Both the position numbers and the translations under genes were made by a program. 64,000 nucleotides of DNA. Source: Thermoflavifilum aggregans. Its GTDB lineage: Bacteria; Bacteroidota; Bacteroidia; Chitinophagales; Chitinophagaceae. Shown here in pieces: positions 45,308 through 54,309 of the stretch. The notes beneath the pieces are model-generated. The model was not told the DNA's origin. It was given only the letters and a program-made list of their open reading frames with translations, and made no database searches. The stretch covers positions 1,736,001 to 1,800,000 of the forward strand of contig NZ_PGFG01000001.1 in NCBI RefSeq assembly GCF_002797735.1. Direction: 5' to 3'. The stretch's first letter is position 1; every line of letters starts with the position of its first letter.

Positions 45308-47107
45308 ATGTCCCGAATCGAACATATCCGCAATTTCTGCATCATAGCCCATATTGACCACGGCAAAAGCACCCTGGCCGATCGGCTGCTGGAATACACC
45401 CATACCATTTCCGAACGGGAAATGCAGGAACAGGTGCTCGACGACATGGAGCTGGAGCGGGAAAAAGGTATTACCATCAAGAGCCATGCGATTCAGATGG
45501 AATATGAGTTTGAAGGAAAGGCCTATACCTTGAATCTGATTGATACACCCGGACATGTGGACTTTTCTTATGAAGTATCGCGTGCGCTGGCTGCCTGCGA
45601 AGGGGCTTTGCTTCTGGTGGATGCTACCCAAGGTATTCAGGCGCAAACCATCTCCAACCTGTATCTGGCATTGGATCATGACCTGGAAATCATTCCCGTG
45701 ATCAATAAGATTGATATGGAAGGAGCGATGATTGATGAGGTAAAAGAACAAATCATAGATCTGATTGGTTGCAAGGAAGAAGATATCCTGCTGGCATCCG
45801 CGCGTACAGGAGCCGGCGTGGAAGAGATTCTGAAAGCTATTGTGCAGCGTATCCCGCCGCCTGAAGGTGATCCGGATGCACCTTTGCAGGCACTTATTTT
45901 CGACAGCATGTACAATTCGTTCCGCGGTGTAGTGGCCTACTACCGGGTATTTAACGGTACCCTGCGAAAGGGAGATAAGGTAAAATTTGTGAATACCGGG
46001 CGGGAATACGATGCCGATGAAGTGGGCATCCTTCGCCTGCGGCTGGAGCCACGCGATCAGATCACGGCTGGTAATGTGGGATACATTATCACAGGCATCA
46101 AATCGGCCAGCGAAGTGCGTGTAGGCGATACCATCACATTGGTCAGCAATCCCTGTCAGGAAGCTATCAAAGGTTTTGAAGAAGTAAAACCCATGGTATT
46201 TGCCGGTATTTTCCCGGTTAATACGGAAGATTACGAGGAACTGCGCGAATGCATGGAAAAACTCAAACTCAATGATGCAGCACTAACCTTTGAACCGGAA
46301 ACATCTCAGGCACTGGGATTTGGCTTTCGCTGCGGATTTCTGGGTATGCTGCACATGGAAATCGTGCAGGAACGATTGGAACGGGAATTTCACCAGAGCG
46401 TAATCACCACGGTTCCCAACGTAAGCTTCATTGCCTATACCACCAAAGGCGAAAAAATCATCGTCAACAATCCGTCTGAAATGCCCGATCCCAGCCGGTT
46501 AAGCCGGGTTGAAGAACCCTTTATCCGTGCACAAATCATCACCAAACCGGAATATATCGGCAATATCATGACGCTATGCCTGGGTAAACGAGGCACTTTA
46601 ATCAATCAGCATTATCTGACACCTACCCGTGTAGAACTTATTTTTGAAATGCCACTCACTGAAATTGTATTTGATTTTTACGATAAACTCAAAAGCCAGA
46701 CCCGTGGCTATGCTTCATTTGATTACCATCCGATCGGCTATCGCGAAAGCGATATTGTAAAAATGGATATTCTGCTCAATGGTGATAAAGTAGATGCGCT
46801 CAGTGCCTTAATCCATCGCAGTCGGGCACAGGAACTGGGTCGCAAATTGTGTGAAAAGCTAAAAGAACTATTGCCTCGTCAGCAATTTCAGATTGCTATT
46901 CAGGCTGCCATTGGATCGAAAATCATAGCCCGGGAAAATATCAGCGCCCTGCGAAAAGATGTAACCGCCAAATGTTATGGTGGCGACGTATCACGCAAGC
47001 GCAAGCTGCTGGAAAAACAAAAGGAAGGAAAGAAACGCATGCGCCAGATCGGTAGCGTGGAAGTACCCCAGGAAGCATTTCTGGCTGTGTTGAAAATAAA
47101 TGAGTAA
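45308..47107 (+). CDS. lepA: Elongation factor 4 (LepA)
   Basis: 599 residues, the standard LepA length. G1 is [16 protein letters not shown], the switch region [12 protein letters not shown]3 [16 protein letters not shown] and G4 NKID. The LepA-specific C-terminal domain is seen in [34 protein letters not shown] and [21 protein letters not shown]. It is a ribosomal GTPase that back-translocates stalled ribosomes or assists initiation. It is convergent with the sigma-factor gene, 22 bases apart, with no clear terminator between. Confidence 0.97.
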   Translation: MSRIEHIRNFCIIAHIDHGKSTLADRLLEYTHTISEREMQEQVLDDMELEREKGITIKSHAIQMEYEFEGKAYTLNLIDTPGHVDFSYEVSRALAACEGALLLVDATQGIQAQTISNLYLALDHDLEIIPVINKIDMEGAMIDEVKEQIIDLIGCKEEDILLASARTGAGVEEILKAIVQRIPPPEGDPDAPLQALIFDSMYNSFRGVVAYYRVFNGTLRKGDKVKFVNTGREYDADEVGILRLRLEPRDQITAGNVGYIITGIKSASEVRVGDTITLVSNPCQEAIKGFEEVKPMVFAGIFPVNTEDYEELRECMEKLKLNDAALTFEPETSQALGFGFRCGFLGMLHMEIVQERLEREFHQSVITTVPNVSFIAYTTKGEKIIVNNPSEMPDPSRLSRVEEPFIRAQIITKPEYIGNIMTLCLGKRGTLINQHYLTPTRVELIFEMPLTEIVFDFYDKLKSQTRGYASFDYHPIGYRESDIVKMDILLNGDKVDALSALIHRSRAQELGRKLCEKLKELLPRQQFQIAIQAAIGSKIIARENISALRKDVTAKCYGGDVSRKRKLLEKQKEGKKRMRQIGSVEVPQEAFLAVLKINE

Positions 47108-47129
47108 AACGGGAAGATTAAACACGGTT

Positions 47130-47759
47130 CTAATCCCAGCATGTATCAAAAAGAATATATTTCACAACCGTAGCCACAAGAATGCCTCCAACCAGCAACA
47201 TCCTGTTCCATTGTGCTAATTTAAAACGAATCACTTGCAAGGCTTTTCCTATATGCTTTTCTACTGTAGAAACAGAAATCTGCATCCGTTGTGCAATTTC
47301 TCTATAAGATAATTGTTCTTCTCTACTTAATAGAAAAGCCTCACGGCATTGGGGAGAAAGAGAAGCTATGGCTTCTTGCAGAAATGCAACCATTGCTTTT
47401 TCTGATAAGCTTTCATCAACTGATGGTTGATTCATGCCTGTCGATAATTCCCTAATTTTATTTTGAAAATATTTCCGATTCCTTTCAGAACGTAAAATAT
47501 ATAAAATTTTATTTCGGAGTGTCGCATAAAGATAAGCCTGTATGTTCCCATGACTATCCAGCCGATTAGCCTTTTGCCATACATTCACCCACACATCCTG
47601 AACAAGCTCTTCTACCAGTTCGTGAGAAGGTATGCGCTTATAAGCAATTTTACAAAGCCAGGCATAATATCTGTAATATAGCACCTCAAAAGCTTCCTGA
47701 TTTGCTTGCTGAATAGCTTGAAGCAATTCCTGGTCAGTAGCATGCGTAAATCTATTCAT
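47130..47759 (-). CDS. ECF RNA polymerase sigma factor with C-terminal hydrophobic tail
   Basis: 209 residues. Region 2 spans about 25-95 (EAFEVLYYRYYAWLCKIAYK, ELVEELVQDVWVNVW, AYLYATLRNKILYIL) and region 4 about 135-185 (LSPQCREAFLLSREEQLSYR, IAQRMQISVSTVEKHIGKAL). The last 25 residues include a strongly hydrophobic stretch (MLLVGGILVATVVKYILF), which could anchor the factor at the membrane. Next to FecR and SusC with an STN domain, it fits trans-envelope signalling. It opens a visibly AT-richer region and is transcribed away from FecR. Confidence 0.93.
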   Translation of the reverse strand: MNRFTHATDQELLQAIQQANQEAFEVLYYRYYAWLCKIAYKRIPSHELVEELVQDVWVNVWQKANRLDSHGNIQAYLYATLRNKILYILRSERNRKYFQNKIRELSTGMNQPSVDESLSEKAMVAFLQEAIASLSPQCREAFLLSREEQLSYREIAQRMQISVSTVEKHIGKALQVIRFKLAQWNRMLLVGGILVATVVKYILFDTCWD

Positions 47760-47781
47760 GGGTAGTGGGTATCTATTATTT

Positions 47782-47812
47782 CAAAATTAAAAAAATTTTT
47801 TTACGTATACAA
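47782..47812 (-). promoter_or_regulatory. Promoter of the ECF sigma factor gene
   Basis: On the minus strand a TTG (47810-47812) is followed after 20 bases by TAATTTTG (47782-47789), the full Bacteroidota -33/-7 arrangement. The -7 box ends 22 bases before the sigma ATG. The gene thus seems to be read by the housekeeping sigma. Confidence 0.6.
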
Positions 47813-47864
47813 TGGAGGTATTCCTTTTTTGATGCAATAATATTATAGATAGAGATACAAACTT

Positions 47865-49043
47865 ATGGATAAAGCAAGGAAAATCAATCGGCTCATTAGA
47901 CGCTATCTTCAAGGAAAAGCTACCAGCGAAGAACAAAAAGAGTTAGAATCATGGTATGCGTCGTGGGGGAGTGATATGCTTCGATTTCTTGATGATGATC
48001 CGAAAAAAATTCAGGACTCGGCCAAAAGAAATTTGGAAAAAATCAGGGAAAGACTCAGAAAAGATCGGGATCTCAGGCCAGGTAAAAATAATAGTAGAAA
48101 TAAATTTATCATTCTCAAGGGTCAAGGATGGAAAATTGCTGCTGCAGCTGTTTTACTAGGCTTTTTTATATTACTTTATGCTCCATTACATAAAAAGCCA
48201 ATACCAGTAAAAATCGCCAAATCGAGGATAAAAGATTTTCAACCAGCTGGTAACAAGGCGATCTTGATGCTGGCCAATGGTAAACAAATTATTTTAGATA
48301 GTGGGTACAAAGGTATACTCGCAAATCAGGGAAACACCAAAGTTTTACAACTCGGCAATGGACAATTGGCTTATCAGCCAAATAATTCAACTCAAAATCT
48401 CATAAAGCCTCTTTACAATGAGGTGATTACACCCCGGGGTGGTGTTTATCAAGTTATCTTGCCTGATGGGAGTAAGGCTTACCTGAATACAGCATCTTCT
48501 ATTCGTTTTCCAACTTCTTTTATTGGAAATGAGAGACTAGTCGAAATAACTGGTGAAGTATATTTTGAAATAACAAAAAATAAGAAAAAGCCTTTCAAAG
48601 TAAGGGTAGGTAAGCTTATGATTCAGGTTTTCGGGACACATTTTGATGTAATGGCCTATCAAGATGCCCATACTATTCGTACTACACTATTAGAAGGAAG
48701 TGTGCAAGTAATTGCTGATGGAAAATCTGAATTAATAAAACCTGGGCAAGCTGTTGAATATGAAAATAATGAATTGAGAATACTTAGGGAGCCTAATATT
48801 GAAAAGATCATGGCTTGGAAAAATCAACTTTTTTGGTTTGACCAGGACGATATCTATACAGTTGCCAGGGAACTATCAAGATGGTATGATATAAACATCT
48901 ATATCAAAGGAAATATTACTGATTTGTTCACTGGATCCATACCTCGGAACCTTCCTTTCTCTAAAGTTTTTGAGATCCTACAGAAAACCGGAAGCCTTCA
49001 TTATCATTTTGAAGGTGAAAATACTGTAATTATTACACCTTAA
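47865..49043 (+). CDS. FecR-type anti-sigma factor
   Basis: 392 residues. A cytoplasmic N-terminal sigma-binding segment (RKINRLIRRYLQGKATSEEQ) leads to one membrane helix near 87-107 (WKIAAAAVLLGFFILLYAPL). The periplasmic FecR domain has EVITPRGGVYQVILPDGSK, AYLNTASSIRFPTSF and VEITGEVYFEI. The C-terminal DUF4974/STN-like domain is FWFDQDDIYTVARELSRWYD. It should hold the divergent ECF sigma inactive until SusC binds its ligand. No exact TAnnTTTG box is found in front, so it may be read by the ECF sigma itself. SusC follows after 137 bases. Confidence 0.93.
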   Translation: MDKARKINRLIRRYLQGKATSEEQKELESWYASWGSDMLRFLDDDPKKIQDSAKRNLEKIRERLRKDRDLRPGKNNSRNKFIILKGQGWKIAAAAVLLGFFILLYAPLHKKPIPVKIAKSRIKDFQPAGNKAILMLANGKQIILDSGYKGILANQGNTKVLQLGNGQLAYQPNNSTQNLIKPLYNEVITPRGGVYQVILPDGSKAYLNTASSIRFPTSFIGNERLVEITGEVYFEITKNKKKPFKVRVGKLMIQVFGTHFDVMAYQDAHTIRTTLLEGSVQVIADGKSELIKPGQAVEYENNELRILREPNIEKIMAWKNQLFWFDQDDIYTVARELSRWYDINIYIKGNITDLFTGSIPRNLPFSKVFEILQKTGSLHYHFEGENTVIITP

Positions 49044-49118
49044 AATGAAGAATAAAATATGATCGACTTGAAACATGGACCATAAAATTTTGGAATAGAT
49101 GTTAAAGTAGAATCATGT

Positions 49119-49145
49119 GATCATTATATAATAAATTAAATGATC
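49119..49145. repeat. Inverted repeat in the susC leader
   Basis: GATCATT (49119-49125) and AATGATC (49139-49145) form a perfect seven-base inverted repeat with a 13-base AT-rich spacer, 35 bases before the SusC ATG, in a very AT-rich 137-base gap. It may be a protein-binding site, but chance is not excluded. Confidence 0.3.
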
Positions 49146-49180
49146 TACACGAAATTATTATTTAATTTAATAAAAAAGAT

Positions 49181-52100
49181 ATGTCACAAAAATATTTTTA
49201 CAAGATTTCTATACTCAATTTATTTTCAAATTCCAAAGTAGCAACGTTTATGAAATTCCTTACCCTGATGCTAATGGTCGCTTCTATACAGGTTACTGCT
49301 GCTGGTTATGCACAGCGGATTACAATTATAGGAGAACATCTTACACTTGAAAAAGTATTCAAGGAAATTCGAAGGCAAACAGGATATAATTTTATTTATA
49401 CCAGCAAAACTATTAAGCAAGCATATCCAGTAAACATCCATCTGGAAAATGCAACAATTCAGGAAGTTTTGGATTCCTGTTTTGCCAACCAACCGCTCTC
49501 ATATACAATTGAAAATAATATTATCATAATAAAACCTGCCGAATCCAATATTAAGAAACAGCTTTCAATAAATAAAGTCATATCAGGGCGGATTGTTGAT
49601 TCTACAACTAATACTCCCTTATCAGGTGTAACAGTTCGTGTGAAAGGCACTAACAATGGAACAACAACTGATGCCAATGGTGATTTTAAACTTGAAGTAC
49701 CAGATAATGCTATCTTGTTAATCAGTTTCATTGGATATGAAACTAAAGAGATAAAAATTAGCAATCAGCTATCGCTTTTTATCCGTTTAGTTCCAACTAG
49801 TATAGGGCTAAATCAATTAGTTGTGGTAGGATATGGTACACAAAGGAAAGAAGATTTGACGGGAGCTCTGGATGTGATTGACGGAAATGAACTTATAAAG
49901 CGACAGGTGGCGTCAACAAGTAATATTCTGATCGGCATGGCACCAGGAGTATCTGTTACCCAGCAATCAGGCAAACCAGGAGGTGATGGAGCAAGTATCC
50001 GTATCAGAGGTGTAGGCTCGATATATTCCTCTACATCACCCTTAATCCTGGTTGATAACGTCCCGATGAGCTTAGATGCAATTGACCCGAATGATATTGA
50101 AAGTATTACCATTCTTAAAGATGCAGCTTCAACAGCTATATTTGGATCAAGAGCTGCAAATGGGGTAATTTTGATTACAACCAAAAGAGGATCTGGTCAA
50201 GGTGTTAAGCTAAGCTACAATGGATTCTTGTCTAAGCAAAAGCCAACTAACCTGCCTAAAAAGGTTGACGCCGTAACACACATGGAGATGATGAATGTAG
50301 CACATCAGAACACTACAGGTAACCCCAATAGTTACGTGTTTGATCCGGCACTTATTCAGGATTATAAAACTCATCCTGCAGATAATTTCAGGTATTTTAA
50401 TACCGATTGGGAGAAAGCTATATTAACAAATACGGGATTAATGCAAAACCATAATATCAACATAACTCTTGGAAGTGAAAAAGTGAAATTATTTGCCGCT
50501 GGCACTTATTTGAACCAACAAGGCTTAACTGCCAATACCTATTTTAAAAAATATGATTTCAGAACCAATATGGATATCAGCTTAAATAGCAAACTTACTC
50601 TGCATGGGGATCTCATTTATAATCATTCAACAAGACACTATCCTGGTCAGGCAACGCCGGAATTTATAATCAGGCAAATGTTAGGTATGCCAGCAATTGG
50701 TGCAGGGAAATTTGCGGAGGGTAAATACGGAGATGCAGGACAAAGCAATAAAAGAAACCCAATTGGGCAAGCTGAGCATGGAGGTTTTAATGATGCAGAA
50801 CTTCCTTCTGTTGTCCTTAAAGCAGCATTTACCTATAAGCCACTCAAAGGACTTGAGTTATATGGTTTTTTTGCTAATAACAATTATTCATCGCATGCAA
50901 AAAACTTCCTTCAGAATTATGCAGTATACAAACCAGATTATGTAACCAATACACTAATATTTGACAGCTACTATCCAGGGCAAAACTCTATTTCCGAGTC
51001 ATATAGCGAAGGAAGAGATAATCTATACACTCTTCAAGGAACCTATCATTATACAATTAAACAACATGATTTTAAATTACTGGGGGGATTCCAGGCGGAA
51101 GACGTAACTTATCAGTCATTTAGTGCATCAAGATCAAATCTTCCTTCAGATCAGCCCTACCTAAGTGTTGGAACTGCTAATTTCAACAACAGCAGTAGCG
51201 TATCAGAAAATGCTCTTGCATCATTTTACGGCCGATTAAACTATGCTTTTGCTGATAAATATCTGTTGGAAGTAAATGGAAGATATGATGGATCATCACG
51301 TTTTTCACAAGCTGCACATAAGCAATGGGGATTCTTCCCATCAGCCTCAGCAGGTTGGATAGTTTCAAAAGAAAATTTTTTCAGAAAATGGTTAAAATAC
51401 ATTGAATTTATAAAGATAAGAGGCTCCTATGGAATATTAGGTAATCAAAGTATAGGGAGTGATTATCCTTTTGTAGCACAGCTAAGTAGTAGCAATTCCC
51501 TAGGTTATTACTTTAACAATAGCTTTAATTCCGGCGTGGCACAGTTGGTGTCTGCTAATCCAGAAATCACATGGGAACAATCTAAGCAATTGGATGTTGG
51601 AATAGATATGCAAATCTTGAAAGCAATTTCGATGACTTTTGATTATTATAAGCGAAATATTTCTCATATGTTACTTATAAGGCCAATACCAAGTTTTGTT
51701 GGACTCGGCGCACCTTATGTGAATGCAGGATCAATGCAAAATATTGGATGGGAATTCTCTATCCAGTACAGGTATAATTCGGAAAATGTAAGTTTTGATC
51801 TCTCTGGTAATCTTTCAAATGTGAATAATAAGGTCATTGACTTAGGAGGCCAAGATATATCGGAGGGGTTGCTATTTTCTACACCTGGCAAGCCATTAAG
51901 GTCCTATTATGGATATATAGCAGAAGGACTTTTTCAAACTCCAGATGAAGTTACTAACTGGGCATTTCAAGATGCAAAAACAAGTCCGGGTGATATTAAG
52001 TATAAAGATGTATCTGGTCCTAATGGGAAGCCTGATGGCAAGATTGATGGATATGATAGGGTTATCTTAGGGGATAATTATCCACATTATGAATATGGGA

Positions 52101-52561
52101 TAAATGTTGATGCCTCCTGGAAGGGGTTTGATATCAATATTTTTATCCAAGGGGTGGCAAAAAGACTAAACTATATTAGTGGTACTGGTGCATGGGCTTT
52201 TTATTCATCTGATTTCATTGCCACAGCTTACGAATGGCAGAGGGATTACTGGACACCAAATAATCCTCATGCCAAATATCCAAGGCTTACAGAAAATCTC
52301 GATATAAATTGGAAAAATTCAAGTTACTGGTTATATAACGGAGCATATATGAGATTAAAGAATATCAGTATAGGATATTCTATTCCGAAAAAATTATTAT
52401 ATCCTATGGGTATTGACCAAATTCGCTTGTATGTAAGCGGATTAAATCTCTTCACAATTTCTCATTATGCTCCCGGATTTGACCCAGAAATTAATAATGT
52501 TAATGGAGAGTTTTATCCAATCATGAAAACTTATACCGTAGGAGCTAATATTCGTTTCTAA
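49181..52561 (+). CDS. SusC/RagA TonB-dependent receptor with STN domain
   Basis: 1126 residues. Signal segment (FLTLMLMVASIQVTAAGYAQ), then an STN domain (about 45-120; LTLEKVFKEIRRQTGYNFIY). A carboxypeptidase-like domain follows (about 130-200; ISGRIVDSTTNTPLSGVTV). Next comes the plug (about 215-330; LVVVGYGTQRKEDLTGALDV, ILKDAASTAIFGSRAANGVI), then the 22-strand barrel. It imports a glycan or related ligand through the outer membrane with energy from TonB. The STN domain is the part that signals to FecR, matching the neighbouring sigma/anti-sigma pair. Codon use is visibly more AT-rich than in the flanking housekeeping genes. Confidence 0.96.
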   Translation: MSQKYFYKISILNLFSNSKVATFMKFLTLMLMVASIQVTAAGYAQRITIIGEHLTLEKVFKEIRRQTGYNFIYTSKTIKQAYPVNIHLENATIQEVLDSCFANQPLSYTIENNIIIIKPAESNIKKQLSINKVISGRIVDSTTNTPLSGVTVRVKGTNNGTTTDANGDFKLEVPDNAILLISFIGYETKEIKISNQLSLFIRLVPTSIGLNQLVVVGYGTQRKEDLTGALDVIDGNELIKRQVASTSNILIGMAPGVSVTQQSGKPGGDGASIRIRGVGSIYSSTSPLILVDNVPMSLDAIDPNDIESITILKDAASTAIFGSRAANGVILITTKRGSGQGVKLSYNGFLSKQKPTNLPKKVDAVTHMEMMNVAHQNTTGNPNSYVFDPALIQDYKTHPADNFRYFNTDWEKAILTNTGLMQNHNINITLGSEKVKLFAAGTYLNQQGLTANTYFKKYDFRTNMDISLNSKLTLHGDLIYNHSTRHYPGQATPEFIIRQMLGMPAIGAGKFAEGKYGDAGQSNKRNPIGQAEHGGFNDAELPSVVLKAAFTYKPLKGLELYGFFANNNYSSHAKNFLQNYAVYKPDYVTNTLIFDSYYPGQNSISESYSEGRDNLYTLQGTYHYTIKQHDFKLLGGFQAEDVTYQSFSASRSNLPSDQPYLSVGTANFNNSSSVSENALASFYGRLNYAFADKYLLEVNGRYDGSSRFSQAAHKQWGFFPSASAGWIVSKENFFRKWLKYIEFIKIRGSYGILGNQSIGSDYPFVAQLSSSNSLGYYFNNSFNSGVAQLVSANPEITWEQSKQLDVGIDMQILKAISMTFDYYKRNISHMLLIRPIPSFVGLGAPYVNAGSMQNIGWEFSIQYRYNSENVSFDLSGNLSNVNNKVIDLGGQDISEGLLFSTPGKPLRSYYGYIAEGLFQTPDEVTNWAFQDAKTSPGDIKYKDVSGPNGKPDGKIDGYDRVILGDNYPHYEYGINVDASWKGFDINIFIQGVAKRLNYISGTGAWAFYSSDFIATAYEWQRDYWTPNNPHAKYPRLTENLDINWKNSSYWLYNGAYMRLKNISIGYSIPKKLLYPMGIDQIRLYVSGLNLFTISHYAPGFDPEINNVNGEFYPIMKTYTVGANIRF

Positions 52562-52578
52562 CAATAAATTCAGAACAT

Positions 52579-54288
52579 ATGAGATCATACGTATATTATC
52601 TATTAATTTTACTGCTTCTATATAGCTGCAATAGTTACCTGGATAGACAGCCCCTGGATACACCAGTTACCACAAATTATTATACAACTGAAGACCAGAT
52701 CAGCCAGGGGCTCACAGGTGTATATAATTCTACATACTGGACAGTAGGATTAAACATTCCAATTCAGGTATTGTATGATTTATACACTGAGATTGGTGTA
52801 GAAAGGCAACCTGGCATTGCAAGTGGTAGCTTTGATGCCACAAACGGAACTATTGCTTCAGCATGGAGCTATATGTATACCACTATTGCCCGGGCAAATA
52901 GCTTGCTAGATGGAATGAAGAGGGGAAAAGCTAATACACCGCCCGATAGTTATAATCGTATGGAGGCAGAAGCCAAAATCTTAAGAGCGTGGGCTTACTA
53001 TAATCTGATCGGTTTATATGGAGATGTGCCTTTCTATACCTCACCACTTTTGCCTAGCCAGTTTTATACACTGAGTAGGACGGATAAAAATATTATTGCA
53101 GATTCTATTATGAAGGATCTGGATGATGCTGCTTCAAAATTAGATTGGCTTAGCACAGAACGAGGAAGAGTAAATAAGGGTGTCGCACTTGGTTTAAAGG
53201 CGAAAATTGCCTTATTGTTGGGGAAATACGATATTGCTGCTGCTGCGGCTTACCAGGTTATCCAAAGTGGCGCTTATGGACTCAATCCTAATTATGGTAG
53301 TTTATTTACCCGTGCAGGCCAGGATGCAAATGTGAACAATGAAATCATGTTTCTGCTTCCCCTACCTGACGATCAGCAATATCCTGTAACCTACATTGGG
53401 CTTGGACAAGCTTCAAGAAATGTAGGAGGACAATGTGGACGTTTCCCAACTCAAGCCTTGGTGGATAAGTTCGAGTGCATTGACGGGAAAAGAATTGACC
53501 AATCACCTCTTTATGATCCTTCCAATCCATCTAAAAATAGAGATCCAAGATTACATTGGACAGTTACAATGAATGGGGATACAATTGCAGGTCTTGCAGG
53601 AGGTGCTAAAAAAATGTGTGTTTATAATATCTATGATCCCACAACAAGTTTCTATAATTACTCAAATGGTACATGGCAAAACCTTACAAACAACGATGTA
53701 TCGAATCCATTTGGGCCGGTAAAAAACGGAGTAGGCTATTTATGGGCAAAGTATAGCTATGATATAAACCAAGATTTTTTTAACTCGAAATCTGGATTCA
53801 TTTACATGCGTTATGCAGAAATACTTCTTACCTACGCCGAGGCCAAAATTGAGTTAGGGCAGATAGATGCATCAGTAATAACTGCAATTAACCAGGTAAG
53901 AAATCGTGTGGGAATGCCGGGTGTTGATCCATCTATACAGGGAAATCAGCAAAAGATGAGGCAGTTAATAAGAAGAGAAAAAATTGTTGAACTTGCAAAC
54001 GAAGGAATTCATCTGTTCGACATGCGAAGATGGAAAACTGCAAATATTGTATTAAATGATTATGTGTGGGGTGCATCCTTAAGTAAAATCAATCCGGCAC
54101 CCATACCAAGCTTTGGTGCTCCGGGAAGCTTTAATGATTTAAATGACATAGCTGACTATTCTAATGGCAATGGCTTGCGTTTCAAGCGGGAATTACGGAA
54201 TTTTACGGATCCAAAGAACTATTTATGGCCTATTCCCCAAAGAGAACTAGACCTTGATAAGAATCTTACACAAAATACAGGATGGTAA
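52579..54288 (+). CDS. SusD/RagB outer-membrane substrate-binding lipoprotein
   Basis: 569 residues. The signal ends in LLYSC with the lipobox Cys, then NSYLDRQPLDTPVTTNYY, the usual SusD N-terminus. TPR-like helices follow (AEAKILRAWAYYNLIGLYGD, TYAEAKIELGQIDASV), and the C-terminal RagB region has REKIVELANEGIHLFDMRRW and LWPIPQRELDLDKNLTQN. It forms the lid of the SusC transporter at the cell surface. It lies 17 bases behind SusC. Ligand unknown. Confidence 0.95.
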   Translation: MRSYVYYLLILLLLYSCNSYLDRQPLDTPVTTNYYTTEDQISQGLTGVYNSTYWTVGLNIPIQVLYDLYTEIGVERQPGIASGSFDATNGTIASAWSYMYTTIARANSLLDGMKRGKANTPPDSYNRMEAEAKILRAWAYYNLIGLYGDVPFYTSPLLPSQFYTLSRTDKNIIADSIMKDLDDAASKLDWLSTERGRVNKGVALGLKAKIALLLGKYDIAAAAAYQVIQSGAYGLNPNYGSLFTRAGQDANVNNEIMFLLPLPDDQQYPVTYIGLGQASRNVGGQCGRFPTQALVDKFECIDGKRIDQSPLYDPSNPSKNRDPRLHWTVTMNGDTIAGLAGGAKKMCVYNIYDPTTSFYNYSNGTWQNLTNNDVSNPFGPVKNGVGYLWAKYSYDINQDFFNSKSGFIYMRYAEILLTYAEAKIELGQIDASVITAINQVRNRVGMPGVDPSIQGNQQKMRQLIRREKIVELANEGIHLFDMRRWKTANIVLNDYVWGASLSKINPAPIPSFGAPGSFNDLNDIADYSNGNGLRFKRELRNFTDPKNYLWPIPQRELDLDKNLTQNTGW

Positions 54289-54309
54289 GGTTAATTCTTT
54301 TACAAAATT

